A DNA stretch of 64,000 nt from Pseudodesulfovibrio aespoeensis Aspo-2 (GTDB taxonomy: Bacteria > Desulfobacterota > Desulfovibrionia > Desulfovibrionales > Desulfovibrionaceae): the NCBI RefSeq assembly GCF_000176915.2, contig NC_014844.1:1426001-1490000 (forward strand), written 5' to 3'. The notes beneath the pieces were generated by a model. That model saw only the letters and a program-made list of their open reading frames with translations, was not told where the DNA came from and made no database searches. Positions 19,480 through 27,434 of the stretch are shown in pieces. Position numbers and translations under genes: made by a program. The stretch's first letter is position 1, and the number at the start of each line of letters is the position of its first letter.

Positions 19480-20105
19480 ACGCCGCCGAGCAAGGCATCG
19501 CGGTCCATCTGGGCGCGGCGCGGCTGCGTCATCTCCAGTCCGTGACCGTGGGCATCGCCGGGGTCGGGGGGCTGGGCAGCAACTGCGCCATGCTCCTGGC
19601 GCGCAGCGGGTTCAAGCGGTTCGTGCTGGTCGATTTCGACTGCGTGGACGGCTCGAACCTCAACCGGCAAACGTATGGCGCGGACCAGATCGGCCAGCTC
19701 AAGGTGACGGCCCTGTCGCACAACCTGCTGGCCGTGAATCCGGACCTGTGCATCGACCCGCGCACCGTGCGCGTCACGCCTGAGAGCATGGAGGCCGTGT
19801 TCGCGGGGTGCGACGCGGTGGTCGAGGCCTTTGACGATCCGCAGTGCAAGCGTGCGCTGGTGGAAGCGCTGGTCCCCACAGGCGTGCTGGTGGTGGCTGC
19901 GTCCGGCATCGGTGGCCACGGCAATGCGGACGCCATTGTCACCCGCCGGGTGCGCGACAATTTCATCATGATCGGGGACATGGAGACCGAATGCTCCGCA
20001 GAGCACCCGCCGCTTGCGCCGCGCGTGGCCCTGGCCGCCGCCAAGCAGGCGGACGCGGTGCTGAGTCATTTTCTCAACATATTCAACGGGCAAGGAGGCG
20101 CATGA
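19476..20105 (+). CDS. thiF: ThiS adenylyltransferase ThiF
   Basis: An E1-like enzyme that adenylates the C-terminus of ThiS before sulfur transfer. The ATP-binding Rossmann loop GVGGLGSN is at residues 29-36, followed by VDFDCVDGSNLNRQ with the conserved Arg/Gln. The protein is short (209 residues) and lacks the paired CxxC zinc motif of the E. coli type, as in the second ThiF family found in many anaerobes. An alternative ATG lies nine bases upstream at 19467. It overlaps thiE by four bases. Confidence 0.93.
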   Translation: MNAAEQGIAVHLGAARLRHLQSVTVGIAGVGGLGSNCAMLLARSGFKRFVLVDFDCVDGSNLNRQTYGADQIGQLKVTALSHNLLAVNPDLCIDPRTVRVTPESMEAVFAGCDAVVEAFDDPQCKRALVEALVPTGVLVVAASGIGGHGNADAIVTRRVRDNFIMIGDMETECSAEHPPLAPRVALAAAKQADAVLSHFLNIFNGQGGA

Positions 20106-20770
20106 TGGGCGCGCGAGAAATCACCCGTCAGTCCATTCTGGACACCGACATCTATTGCCTGACCGCCGAGAAGTTCTCGCGCGGCAGGAGCAACGTCGAG
20201 GTGGTCCGGGCCATGCTCAATCATGGCATCCGGCTTGTCCAGTATCGCGAGAAGGACAAGAAAATGGGTTCCAAGTACGAGGAATGTCTCGAAATCCGCC
20301 GCATGACCCGCGAGGCCGGGGCCGCCTTCGTGGTCAACGACGACATCGACCTTGCCGTGCTGGTGGGGGCGGACGGCGTGCATATCGGCCAGGAGGATTT
20401 GCCGGTGGAGGCCGTGCGCCGTTTGGTGGGCGAGGGCATGGCCATCGGCCTGTCCACACACTCGCCCGAGGAGGCGCTGGCCGCCGTGCAGCGCGGGGCC
20501 GACTACATCGGCGTGGGGCCGATCTTTCGCACCTTTACCAAGGAGGATGTCTGCGACCCCGTGGGCTACGAATATCTGGAATACGTGGCCCGCGAAATCG
20601 ACATCCCCTTTGTCGCCATCGGCGGCATCAAGCGGCACAACGTGGCCGAGGTGGTGCGCCGTGGAGCGCGCTGCGTGGCCCTGATCACGGAAATAGTCGA
20701 GGCCGACGACATCGGCACCGCAATCAGCGAACTGCGTGAGGCCATGCAGTCCGCCAAGGAGCAATCATGA
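20102..20770 (+). CDS. thiE: Thiamine-phosphate synthase ThiE
   Basis: Joins the pyrimidine (HMP-PP) and thiazole phosphate to thiamine phosphate. TIM-barrel motifs present are [61 protein letters not shown] and PFVAIGGI. The length is 222 residues. A double ATG at 20102/20105 makes the exact start uncertain by one residue. It is coupled to thiF and thiC by short overlaps. Confidence 0.95.
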   Translation: MMGAREITRQSILDTDIYCLTAEKFSRGRSNVEVVRAMLNHGIRLVQYREKDKKMGSKYEECLEIRRMTREAGAAFVVNDDIDLAVLVGADGVHIGQEDLPVEAVRRLVGEGMAIGLSTHSPEEALAAVQRGADYIGVGPIFRTFTKEDVCDPVGYEYLEYVAREIDIPFVAIGGIKRHNVAEVVRRGARCVALITEIVEADDIGTAISELREAMQSAKEQS

Positions 20771-22071
20771 AATACACGACCCAGATGGACGCGGCCCGCA
20801 AGGGCATCGTCACCCCCCAGATTGAGACCGTGGCCCGCAAGGAGAACATGCGCGTGGAGGATCTCATGGAGCGCATGGCCCGCGGCGCGGTGATCATCCC
20901 GGCCAATCGCAACCACGTCAATCTCGACCCCGAGGGCGTGGGCGAGGGCATGCGCATCAAGATCAACGTCAACCTCGGCATTTCCAAGGATTGCAGTGCC
21001 ATCGAGCCGGAACTGGACAAGGTGCGCGCCGCGCTCGACCTCAAGGCCGAGGCCATCATGGACCTGAGCTGCTACGGCAAGACCCAGGAGTTTCGCAAAC
21101 GGCTGGTGGAGATGTCCCCGGCCATGATCGGCACCGTGCCCATCTACGACGCCGTGGGCTTCTACGACAAGAACCTTCAGGACATCACGGTGGACGAGTT
21201 CTTTGACGTGGTCCGCAAGCACGTCGAGGACGGCGTTGACTTCCTGACCATCCACTGCGGCCTGAACCGGCACACTGCCGAGAAGATCAAAAAGGCCAAG
21301 CGGCTGACCAACATCGTCTCGCGCGGCGGTTCCCTGCTCTTCACCTGGATGGAGATCAACCAGGCCGAGAACCCGTTCTATGAGCACTTCGACCGGCTGC
21401 TTGACATCTGCGAGGAGTACGACGTGACCCTGAGCCTTGGCGATGGCTGCCGCCCCGGCTGCCTGCACGACGCCACGGACGCCTGCCAGGTGGAGGAACT
21501 GATCACCCTGGGCGAGCTGACCAAACGCGCCTGGGAGCGCAACGTCCAGGTCATGATCGAGGGGCCGGGCCACATGGCCATGAACGAGATACCGGGCAAC
21601 ATGATGATGGAAAAACGGCTCTGCCACGGTGCGCCGTTCTACGTCCTCGGCCCGCTGGTCACGGACGTGGCTCCGGGCTACGACCATATCACCGCGGCCA
21701 TCGGCGGGGCCATCGCGGGCATGTCCGGTGCGGACTTCCTGTGCTACGTCACCCCGGCGGAGCACCTGCGCCTGCCCACGCTGGACGACATGAAGGAAGG
21801 CATCATCGCCACCCGCATTGCGGCCCACGCGGCGGACGTGGCCAAGGGCTACCCCGGCGCGCGCGCCTGGGACGACTCCATGAGCAAGGCCCGCGCCGCC
21901 CTCGACTGGCCCGGCATGTTCGACCTGGCCATGGACCCGGTCAAGCCGCGCCAGTATCGCGAATCCTCCAAGCCGGAACACGAGGACTCCTGCACCATGT
22001 GCGGCAAGATGTGCGCCGTGCGCAACATGAACCGCATCCTTGAGGGCAAGGATATTCAGCTGGACGATTGA
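20767..22071 (+). CDS. thiC: Phosphomethylpyrimidine synthase ThiC (short form)
   Basis: Converts aminoimidazole ribotide to the HMP-phosphate pyrimidine of thiamine by radical SAM chemistry. At 434 residues it is the short form lacking the N-terminal domain of the E. coli enzyme. The C-terminal cluster cysteines are at 409, 412 and 416 (CTMCGKMC), a CX2CX3C spacing, one residue tighter than the CX2CX4C of the long form. BzaF, a paralogue making a B12 lower ligand, is the alternative reading, but the position in a TPP-riboswitch operon favours ThiC. No thiD or thiL is in the window. Confidence 0.92.
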   Translation: MKYTTQMDAARKGIVTPQIETVARKENMRVEDLMERMARGAVIIPANRNHVNLDPEGVGEGMRIKINVNLGISKDCSAIEPELDKVRAALDLKAEAIMDLSCYGKTQEFRKRLVEMSPAMIGTVPIYDAVGFYDKNLQDITVDEFFDVVRKHVEDGVDFLTIHCGLNRHTAEKIKKAKRLTNIVSRGGSLLFTWMEINQAENPFYEHFDRLLDICEEYDVTLSLGDGCRPGCLHDATDACQVEELITLGELTKRAWERNVQVMIEGPGHMAMNEIPGNMMMEKRLCHGAPFYVLGPLVTDVAPGYDHITAAIGGAIAGMSGADFLCYVTPAEHLRLPTLDDMKEGIIATRIAAHAADVAKGYPGARAWDDSMSKARAALDWPGMFDLAMDPVKPRQYRESSKPEHEDSCTMCGKMCAVRNMNRILEGKDIQLDD

Positions 22072-22118
22072 TCCGGTTCAGGGATTGATCCGGCTGGGCT
22101 TTGCCCGGCCAATGGCGT

Positions 22119-22147
22119 AAAAGGGGCGGCACAAGTCGCCCTTTTTT
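22119..22147 (+). terminator. Terminator after the thi operon
   Basis: A stem of A/G-rich bases at 22119-22128 pairs with 22137-22146, with one bulged G, and ends in a run of six T (22142-22147). It closes the thiS-thiC transcript. Confidence 0.75.
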
Positions 22148-22161
22148 CGTGAGGAGGTTCC

Positions 22162-22917
22162 ATGCCCCGACCGTTCAGATTCGCGGCCCTGGTTTTCTGC
22201 ATCGGGCTGCTCATGCATACGCCGGGTTTTGCCGGTCCTGGTTCGCCCATCGGCAGCGACACGCGTCAGCTGCTCGTGGTCACCACCCTGGGCTGGGACG
22301 CCACCGACGCCCGGCTCGCGCTCTATGATCGGGCCGAACCGGGCGCGCCCTGGCAACTGCGGCTCGGCCCGCTGCCTGCCGTGGTTGGCCGCGCCGGTCT
22401 GGCCTGGGGCATCGGCCTGCACCCCGACCCTCCCCCGGACGCCCCCCGCAAGCGGGAAGGGGACGGCAAGGCCCCGGCTGGCGTCTTTGGCCTGGGCCAA
22501 ACCTTTGGGGCCGCGCCCCCGGAATCCGCCACGCCCCGGCACATGCCCTACATCCGGACCACCCCCACGCTTCAATGCGTGGATGACCCGGCCTCGTCCC
22601 TCTACAACCGGCTCGCGGATACTGCCGCGACCCCGCCCACCTGGGCCAGCGCCGAAACCATGGCTCGCCCGGACGGCCTCTACCGCCACGGCGCGGTGGT
22701 CCTGCACAACGACGCCCCGCCCAAACCCGGCTGCGGCTCCTGCATCTTCCTCCATATCTGGGAGGGGGCCGTTATCCCCACCAGCGGCTGCACGGCCATG
22801 GCCGAGACCGATCTGATCGCGTTGCTCAAATTATTGGATCAAAAGTCGAATCCCCTGCTTGTCCAGCTTCCTGAGGTGGAGTATGAGGAGAGAAAAGAGG
22901 GGTGGGGGTTGCCTTGA
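22162..22917 (+). CDS. Secreted L,D-transpeptidase-like (YkuD) protein
   Basis: A 251-residue exported protein with a signal peptide at about residues 1-24. The active-site pattern of YkuD enzymes is visible as LHIWEG followed by SGCTAM, giving the histidine near residue 198 and the nucleophilic cysteine near 210. Such enzymes crosslink peptidoglycan or attach proteins to it. A Pro-rich insertion (near residues 90-110) and extra cysteines in PGCGSC are unusual. The ATG follows GAGGAGG closely. It stands alone after the thi terminator. Confidence 0.82.
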   Translation: MPRPFRFAALVFCIGLLMHTPGFAGPGSPIGSDTRQLLVVTTLGWDATDARLALYDRAEPGAPWQLRLGPLPAVVGRAGLAWGIGLHPDPPPDAPRKREGDGKAPAGVFGLGQTFGAAPPESATPRHMPYIRTTPTLQCVDDPASSLYNRLADTAATPPTWASAETMARPDGLYRHGAVVLHNDAPPKPGCGSCIFLHIWEGAVIPTSGCTAMAETDLIALLKLLDQKSNPLLVQLPEVEYEERKEGWGLP

Positions 22918-22950
22918 TGGTGAGGCTGTCTCCATTGGGAGAAGAGTGGG

Positions 22951-23949
22951 ATGTTCTTCGGGGGGGGAATGAAAATATATTGGATCATTGCCATGGCTGT
23001 GATCGGGTTGTCGCTGGGAAGCACTCCCTGCCAGGGGCGGGAGAAGGTTCTCGTGATTCACAGCTACGACCAGGAATTGGACTGGACCAGGCAGTGCAAT
23101 CGGGGGATATCCGGCGTCCTCGCCGACACTGTCGCCCTGGAGTATGTCTATCTTGATACCAAGAGAATCCCGCAATCGGAATTTCAACAGAGGGCTGATG
23201 AAGCGATTGAAATCTTCCGTCGGGTCGCCCCGGACGTGGTCATGCTCGGCGACGACAATGCCTTGCGCCTGCTCGGGCCATTGATCGCTGAGACAGGAAC
23301 GCGGGTTGTGTATTTTGGCATCAACGGCAACCCTCGCAGCTATTTTACTTCAATGCCGGAAAACGTGATCGGCATACTTGAACGCATACAGCTGTTCCCG
23401 TGGGCTCGATATCTGACTGAGATTGTCCCTGAAGTGAGAAACATGCTCGTGCTTATGGATGATAGTACATCATCCAGGGGGCTTGTTGAGGTGACATTCG
23501 CCGGGAGGAGGCAGTTGGAGTTCAACGATTGCACCATCAGCTACAAAACCACGAGCAGTTGGGCGCAGTGGCAGCGTATCGTTCTGGAACCGGACGCGTA
23601 CGACGTGATCCTCACGCCCCTTTACCACGCCTTGAAAGATGACACCGGGGCGCATGTTTCATACGCAGAGGTCATCCGCTGGACCTCCAAGAACAGTGCG
23701 GTGCCTGTCTTTGCAACCCAGGACTATGCCGTTGGCGATGACGGAGTGGTTGGGGCCTGTACCATTTTTGGAGAAGACCATGGCCGCATGGCCGCGCTCC
23801 TGGTCAAAGGCATTCTTGAGGGAGAGGATCTTCTTGAATTGTCAGTGGCAAAGGATCAAAAAGGGACATTTTACTTCAACAAGAAGCAACTGCACCGTTT
23901 TAGGCTGACGCTCCCGCCGAGCATCCGGGATCAGGTCATTTACCGTTGA
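22951..23949 (+). CDS. Orphan periplasmic substrate-binding protein (ABC_sub_bind type)
   Basis: A 332-residue exported protein. After a signal peptide (core IYWIIAMAVIGLSLG) it shows the two-lobed binding-protein pattern of the COG2984 family: VLVIHSYDQELDWT, VVMLGDDNALRLLGPLI, VVYFGINGNPRSY and PVFATQDYAVGDDGVVG. No permease or ATPase gene lies near, so it may work as a sensor input or with a distant partner. The start is either ATG 22951 or ATG 22969; the second leaves a cleaner signal peptide (MKIYWIIAM). Confidence 0.75.
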   Translation: MFFGGGMKIYWIIAMAVIGLSLGSTPCQGREKVLVIHSYDQELDWTRQCNRGISGVLADTVALEYVYLDTKRIPQSEFQQRADEAIEIFRRVAPDVVMLGDDNALRLLGPLIAETGTRVVYFGINGNPRSYFTSMPENVIGILERIQLFPWARYLTEIVPEVRNMLVLMDDSTSSRGLVEVTFAGRRQLEFNDCTISYKTTSSWAQWQRIVLEPDAYDVILTPLYHALKDDTGAHVSYAEVIRWTSKNSAVPVFATQDYAVGDDGVVGACTIFGEDHGRMAALLVKGILEGEDLLELSVAKDQKGTFYFNKKQLHRFRLTLPPSIRDQVIYR

Positions 23950-24011
23950 TGGTTGGCATCAATCGGATCGGCAGTTATCCAAAGAAGCCTGTTTTTCTGT
24001 TGTGGCAAACG

Positions 24012-24042
24012 AAAACCGGTTGCATCATGTTGATGCAACCGG
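24012..24042 (-). terminator. Terminator of the first initiator tRNA gene
   Basis: A perfect 12-pair stem (24016-24027 with 24031-24042) and a 3-base loop are followed on the minus strand by TTTT. On the plus strand CTGTTTT also follows, so it may also end the binding-protein transcript. Confidence 0.8.
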
Positions 24043-24046
24043 CTGT

Positions 24047-24138
24047 TTTCTCTGGTAGCGGGGATAGGACTTGAACCTATGGCCTTCGGGTTATGAGCCC
24101 GACGAGCTACCAACTGCTCCACCCCGCGTCACGTGAGA
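24047..24138. repeat. 92-bp perfect direct repeat, copy 1
   Basis: Contains the whole initiator tRNA plus 6 bases on its 3' side and 10 bases on its 5' side. It is identical to 27718-27809 and in the same orientation. The sequence outside differs at once on both sides. The two copies bracket the repeat-peptide operon. Confidence 0.9.
24053..24128 (-). tRNA. Initiator tRNA-Met (CAT), copy 1
   Basis: The 76-base sequence folds into a standard cloverleaf with anticodon CAT and an encoded CCA end. Two initiator hallmarks are visible: an unpaired first position (C1 against U72) and three consecutive G-C pairs in the anticodon stem (GGG and CCC around CTCATAA). It is identical to copy 2 at 27724-27799. 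It has its own promoter and terminator. Confidence 0.95.
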
Positions 24139-24142
24139 GGTG

Positions 24143-24173
24143 TGTATAGGCCCCCCCGGCCTGGGATTGTCAA
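24143..24173 (-). promoter_or_regulatory. Candidate promoter of tRNA-fMet copy 1
   Basis: On the minus strand, a perfect TTGACA (24168-24173) is followed 19 bases later by TATACA (24143-24148), or 18 bases later by CTATAC. The spacer is slightly long and GC-rich. The -10 ends 14 bases before the mature tRNA. Confidence 0.6.
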
Positions 24174-24449
24174 CCCGAGAAAGGAAATATTCCCGGGAAG
24201 AGTGTCTCCGGTGCGGTATTCGGACGACGGAATCCGCTTCATGACAGTGCTGTCGTCAGCCGCAGGTTGTTCCCAGGAGTGAAGTACGCGAAGACCGCAG
24301 CCCGCCGTTTGGTTCAGGAGAATGTGCCGTGCACGATGCGAGACCGTTCTTCCATCGGAAAGGACATGCTGCTGTTCAGAGTGGCGGCTCCGACGCAGGC
24401 GCGTTGCTCCCCGGTTTGTGCTGGGAGCGGCGCGCTGCCGCCACCGACT
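24174..24449. other. Non-coding stretch downstream of the GNAT gene
   Basis: No convincing gene, terminator or repeat is seen here. Open frames on the plus strand continue into the antisense of the acetyltransferase gene and lack family signatures. A 10-base palindrome lies at 24190-24199 only. Confidence 0.5.
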
Positions 24450-24977
24450 CTAGTTTTGATCCTTCCGGCCGTCCTGCCCGCCCGCGGTCAGCATTTCCGT
24501 ATCGATTTCGAGGAAAATGTCCGCCGGGGTCTGGTTGAGGCGAGACGTTTCGTCGTATTCGCGGAAGCCCTGTCGCATGAGCAGGCCGAGGGCGGCCGTA
24601 TTGTCCCGCGCGCAGTCCGTGGTGATCCTTCGGATTCCGAGGCGGCGGCAGTTGGATGCGATGGCGTGGAGCAGGGCCGAGGCGATTCCCCGACGCCGGT
24701 GGGCCGGGACGACCACGGCCGAGGTCAGGTGCGCCCTGCCTTCGGGAACGAGCTGCGTCAGCGCCGCGTCGATGTAGGACATGGCCCCGGCCAGCGTGCC
24801 GTCCCGTTCGGCGATGAACACCGCGCCCTGCTCCAGTTGCCTTTCGAGCAGGTGTAGGTATCCCCGCGCCGCATCGTCGCCCGGCGGGACGTTCCATTCG
24901 TGCAGCAGGTTTTCGTAAAGGCGGCTGATGGCCTCGATGTCCGTCCTCGTCGCCGTTCTTATGTCGTGCTTTCGCAT
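24450..24977 (-). CDS. GNAT-family N-acetyltransferase
   Basis: A 175-residue single-domain acetyltransferase. The acetyl-CoA motif A is visible as SAVVVPAHRRRGIASALLHAI (Q/RxxGxG/A type, RRRGIA), followed by the N-T-AALGLLMRQGF motif B. Its ATG overlaps the end of the deaminase-like gene by 19 bases, so it is the last gene of the four-gene operon that starts with the repeat peptide. A role in acetylating the mature product, either as tailoring or as self-protection, is an inference from position only; GNAT substrates cannot be read from sequence. Confidence 0.85.
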   Translation of the reverse strand: MRKHDIRTATRTDIEAISRLYENLLHEWNVPPGDDAARGYLHLLERQLEQGAVFIAERDGTLAGAMSYIDAALTQLVPEGRAHLTSAVVVPAHRRRGIASALLHAIASNCRRLGIRRITTDCARDNTAALGLLMRQGFREYDETSRLNQTPADIFLEIDTEMLTAGGQDGRKDQN

Positions 24978-25975
24978 CGTCCCGCTCCGATGAAACAGGA
25001 TTGGAATGAGTTTGCCGCCAATCGGCGCAGCTCCGGGATGTCCATGCCATATTCGCGGCCCGCCTTGCAGTATTCGGAGACGAGGTCGCAGCCGAATATC
25101 GCGGGATCATCCGTGTGCAGACTCACGTTCAGTCCCGCTTCAAGCATGGCGCGAAGGGGATGCGCTCCCGGAGGCACGACGCCCAGGCGTTCGTTGCTCG
25201 TCAGGCACACCGTGACGGGCGTGCGGTTCCTTGCCAGGAGCGCCGTCGCCTTGGGTTCCTCAAGCACCGTCGTCGCATGTTCGACGCGGTCCGGTCGCAG
25301 CGCCAGGAGCGTTTCGAGGATCGTGCCCCGGACCTGCTCGCCGACATGTACGCTGGTGCGATACCCCAGCGCTCGCGCCGATTGGAACACTTGGGTGAAG
25401 GCGCTCGGCGGATGGCTGTTTTCAGCGCCTCCGAGGCCGAATCCAGCGACCACGCCGGGATCGCAGCGGGCCGTCTTGTCGAGGAGCCGCATGGCGTGCT
25501 CCGGGCCCGCGTCCCGGATCATATCCACGACCACGCCTCCGCTCGTGCCGTGGCGCCGGGAGGCCGTATGAAATGACTCCTGGAATGCGCCGAGGACACT
25601 CGCAATGGGGAATTCCGGAAAGAGCGGCAGCGCAACCATGATTTCCACATGGCGGACGCCGAGCGTGTGCGCCCGTTCGAGATAAAGGCAGGCGTGCCGC
25701 CGGATATCGTCCACGGTCCGGATCACGGCTCGGCGTTGGAAGTATTCCCGGACGAAATCGTCCGTGGACATCCGCACCGGAGACGATACGCCCGGCCGGT
25801 CCGTGGGGCCGGCCGGGGCATCGATGGCGCCCAGGAAGTGCACATGCGTTTCCGCCTTGGGCAGAGCGGCCGTCAACTCGGCTAGACTTGGGGCGGCGAT
25901 GACGGACAGTCTCCTCGCGCTTGGCAGATCGGCTCCGGGAATGTCTCGAAGTGCGATTTTTGGGCGGAATTCCAC
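24959..25975 (-). CDS. Adenosine deaminase-family hydrolase
   Basis: A metal-dependent amidohydrolase of the adenosine/AMP deaminase family. All metal and catalytic positions are visible: HVH (residues 44 and 46, in KAETHVHFLGAI), GLGGAEN, HVGE, EHA and TDDPAIF. The annotated GTG at 25975 makes the gene overlap the radical SAM gene by 94 bases; a TTG at 25876, five bases after that gene's stop, would still keep all motifs and may be the true start. Next to a radical SAM enzyme, deamination of the by-product 5'-deoxyadenosine is a possible role. A nucleoside or peptide substrate cannot be excluded. Confidence 0.8.
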   Translation of the reverse strand: MEFRPKIALRDIPGADLPSARRLSVIAAPSLAELTAALPKAETHVHFLGAIDAPAGPTDRPGVSSPVRMSTDDFVREYFQRRAVIRTVDDIRRHACLYLERAHTLGVRHVEIMVALPLFPEFPIASVLGAFQESFHTASRRHGTSGGVVVDMIRDAGPEHAMRLLDKTARCDPGVVAGFGLGGAENSHPPSAFTQVFQSARALGYRTSVHVGEQVRGTILETLLALRPDRVEHATTVLEEPKATALLARNRTPVTVCLTSNERLGVVPPGAHPLRAMLEAGLNVSLHTDDPAIFGCDLVSEYCKAGREYGMDIPELRRLAANSFQSCFIGAGRCESTT

Positions 25976-26829
25976 AATTCCTTCATCCCCGATTCACGCA
26001 GGGAGCCCACCACGGAGGAAGGAACCAGCGAACAGGCCACCATGTCGAGGTTCGGAGCGATGCCCACGTGCGTGCCGCAGGCGGTGCAGCCGTGCCCCTC
26101 GGCCGTGGATTCCCGGAACAGGGAGGTGGCGGTTGGCGAGCACATCATCTGCGGGTGCGAGACACGGATATCCGGGAAATTCCGCATCTGTTCGGCGAGC
26201 AGTGCGTAGGAGTCGCGGAGCTGTTCATCCGTGGGCATGAGGGAGTCGAGCTCTCGTGTGGGACGCTCCGGCGGCATCAGGTTCATGAAGTGGAAGGCCC
26301 GGATGGTCGGGTGGAAGGCATGGAAAAGGTCCCCCAGCCGGTCCTTGTTGACCGTGGTGATCACGGTGGCGATTTGCGGCGTGAGGCCGTTTTCGGCCAG
26401 GGTGTGGATGAACTGCCTCACGGAAGCGGTCTTGCCTCGCGTGCGGTCGTTGACCGCCTCCGAAGGATGGTCCAGCGATACCTGGACGACGAACGGGTGG
26501 ATGTTCTTGTGGCATTCCGCGAGCCGCACCGCGAGTTCCGGCGATTCCGTGCCGTTGGTGAGGACGGAGACGGACATTCTCGTCTGGATGGCGGCCTCCA
26601 GGATGCGGAAGAAGTCCGGGTGCCGCAGCGGCTCCCCTCCGGCCAGCAGCAGGAGGAAGACGCCCATTTCATCCATTTCCGCAAGCAGTTCGAGGAACCG
26701 TTCCGTGTCGATGTGCCGCTCTTCCTTCCAATGGCTCGCATAACAGTAGCGGCACGAAAGGGAACAGCTCGTGGTGATGTCCGCCTGGACCCAGAGCGGC
26801 CCCCGAAGCGTTATTTCGTCTCGTCCCAT
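25882..26829 (-). CDS. Radical SAM peptide maturase with SPASM/twitch-like tail
   Basis: A 315-residue radical SAM protein. The [4Fe-4S]-SAM motif CSLSCRYC gives cysteines at 22, 26 and 29, and LLLLAGGEPLRHPDFF is the GGEP SAM-binding motif. The tail holds six more cysteines (230, 248, 251, 266, 302, 308), with CTACGTHVGIAPNLDMVAC resembling SPASM/twitch domains of RiPP maturases. It has no N-terminal RRE domain of its own; an RRE-like domain is instead fused to the neighbouring repeat peptide. Its ATG overlaps the peptide gene by 19 bases. The likely substrate is that peptide. Confidence 0.9.
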   Translation of the reverse strand: MGRDEITLRGPLWVQADITTSCSLSCRYCYASHWKEERHIDTERFLELLAEMDEMGVFLLLLAGGEPLRHPDFFRILEAAIQTRMSVSVLTNGTESPELAVRLAECHKNIHPFVVQVSLDHPSEAVNDRTRGKTASVRQFIHTLAENGLTPQIATVITTVNKDRLGDLFHAFHPTIRAFHFMNLMPPERPTRELDSLMPTDEQLRDSYALLAEQMRNFPDIRVSHPQMMCSPTATSLFRESTAEGHGCTACGTHVGIAPNLDMVACSLVPSSVVGSLRESGMKELWNSAQKSHFETFPEPICQARGDCPSSPPQV

Positions 26830-27395
26830 AACCCGACCTTGCGCAGGACAGATATGAATTGCTTCTGGACGTCTTCATCTGCCTTGAAGGATCGGAAGAT
26901 GTCCTTCGGCGCCTCGCCCGCTGCGATGGCGGCGATGGCCTTTGCCGCGTCCGCATCGGCCTTGAGCACGACCTGGCTGATGGGATCGAAGACGATTGCA
27001 CCGAATTCCTCTTCGCGGATGATGACCCGGCCCAGCGGGTGCGCCGACTTGACCGGTCCCGTGGTGGCCGACTTCCATTTTTCGGGTTTCGAGGAGTACA
27101 CGGACGGCCAGGTCCGCTCATCCGCCACCTGGTGGACGGCGGGCCACCATTTTGTTTCGGCGCGTTCGACTGGGGCGTGGACCGCCGGCCACCATTTGGT
27201 TTCTGACCGTACCACTTCGGCGTGGACGGCGGGCCACCAACGAGTGGCGCCTTCCTCGACCACGGAGTGGACGGCGGGCCACCAACGAGTGGCGCCTTCC
27301 TCGACCACGGAGTGGACGGCGGGCCACCACTTCGTGCCGGGCTTGCTCGCGTAGAACTCCTGTGTGAGCGTCGCCAGATAGATTTCGACCTTCAT
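26811..27395 (-). CDS. Repeat-core precursor peptide fused to a PqqD/RRE-like domain
   Basis: A 194-residue protein with a strong AGGAGG seven bases before its ATG. Residues 1-20 form a short head. Residues 21-94 are five tandem units of 15 (last 14) residues, each T-K/R-WWPAVH-xxVxxxx; a degenerate WPSVY follows at 96-100 and a lone W at 107. Residues 119-194 look like a PqqD-type RiPP recognition element, with FGAIVFDP, an Ala-rich helix and FISVLRKVGLW. It is followed with overlap by a radical SAM enzyme. The reading as a multi-core RiPP precursor carrying its own recognition domain at the C-terminus is an inference. I know of no described family with this repeat. Confidence 0.82.
   Translation of the reverse strand: MKVEIYLATLTQEFYASKPGTKWWPAVHSVVEEGATRWWPAVHSVVEEGATRWWPAVHAEVVRSETKWWPAVHAPVERAETKWWPAVHQVADERTWPSVYSSKPEKWKSATTGPVKSAHPLGRVIIREEEFGAIVFDPISQVVLKADADAAKAIAAIAAGEAPKDIFRSFKADEDVQKQFISVLRKVGLWDETK
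27114..27335 (-). repeat. Five tandem 45-bp coding repeats (WWPAVH units)
   Basis: Units start at 27335, 27290, 27245, 27200 and 27155 on the minus strand; the last is 42 bases. The first two are almost identical in DNA, while units 3-5 have diverged outside the WWPAVH core. This pattern suggests recent unit duplication with selection on the six-residue core. Confidence 0.9.
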
Positions 27396-27434
27396 CTCGC
27401 ATCCTCCTGTTTATACGATGAAAAACCTGAGGCG

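Noticed and set aside
27111-27335. CRISPR-like array made by the 45-bp repeats
   Set aside because: Repeats are adjacent without spacers, stay in frame and encode a conserved hexapeptide.
25921-27354. A 477-residue open frame on the plus strand with WTAGHH-type repeats
   Set aside because: It is antisense to the radical SAM and repeat-peptide genes and has no ribosome binding site or family motif. The repeats are a shadow of the minus-strand WWPAVH units, which have a promoter, a strong ribosome binding site and a coupled partner.
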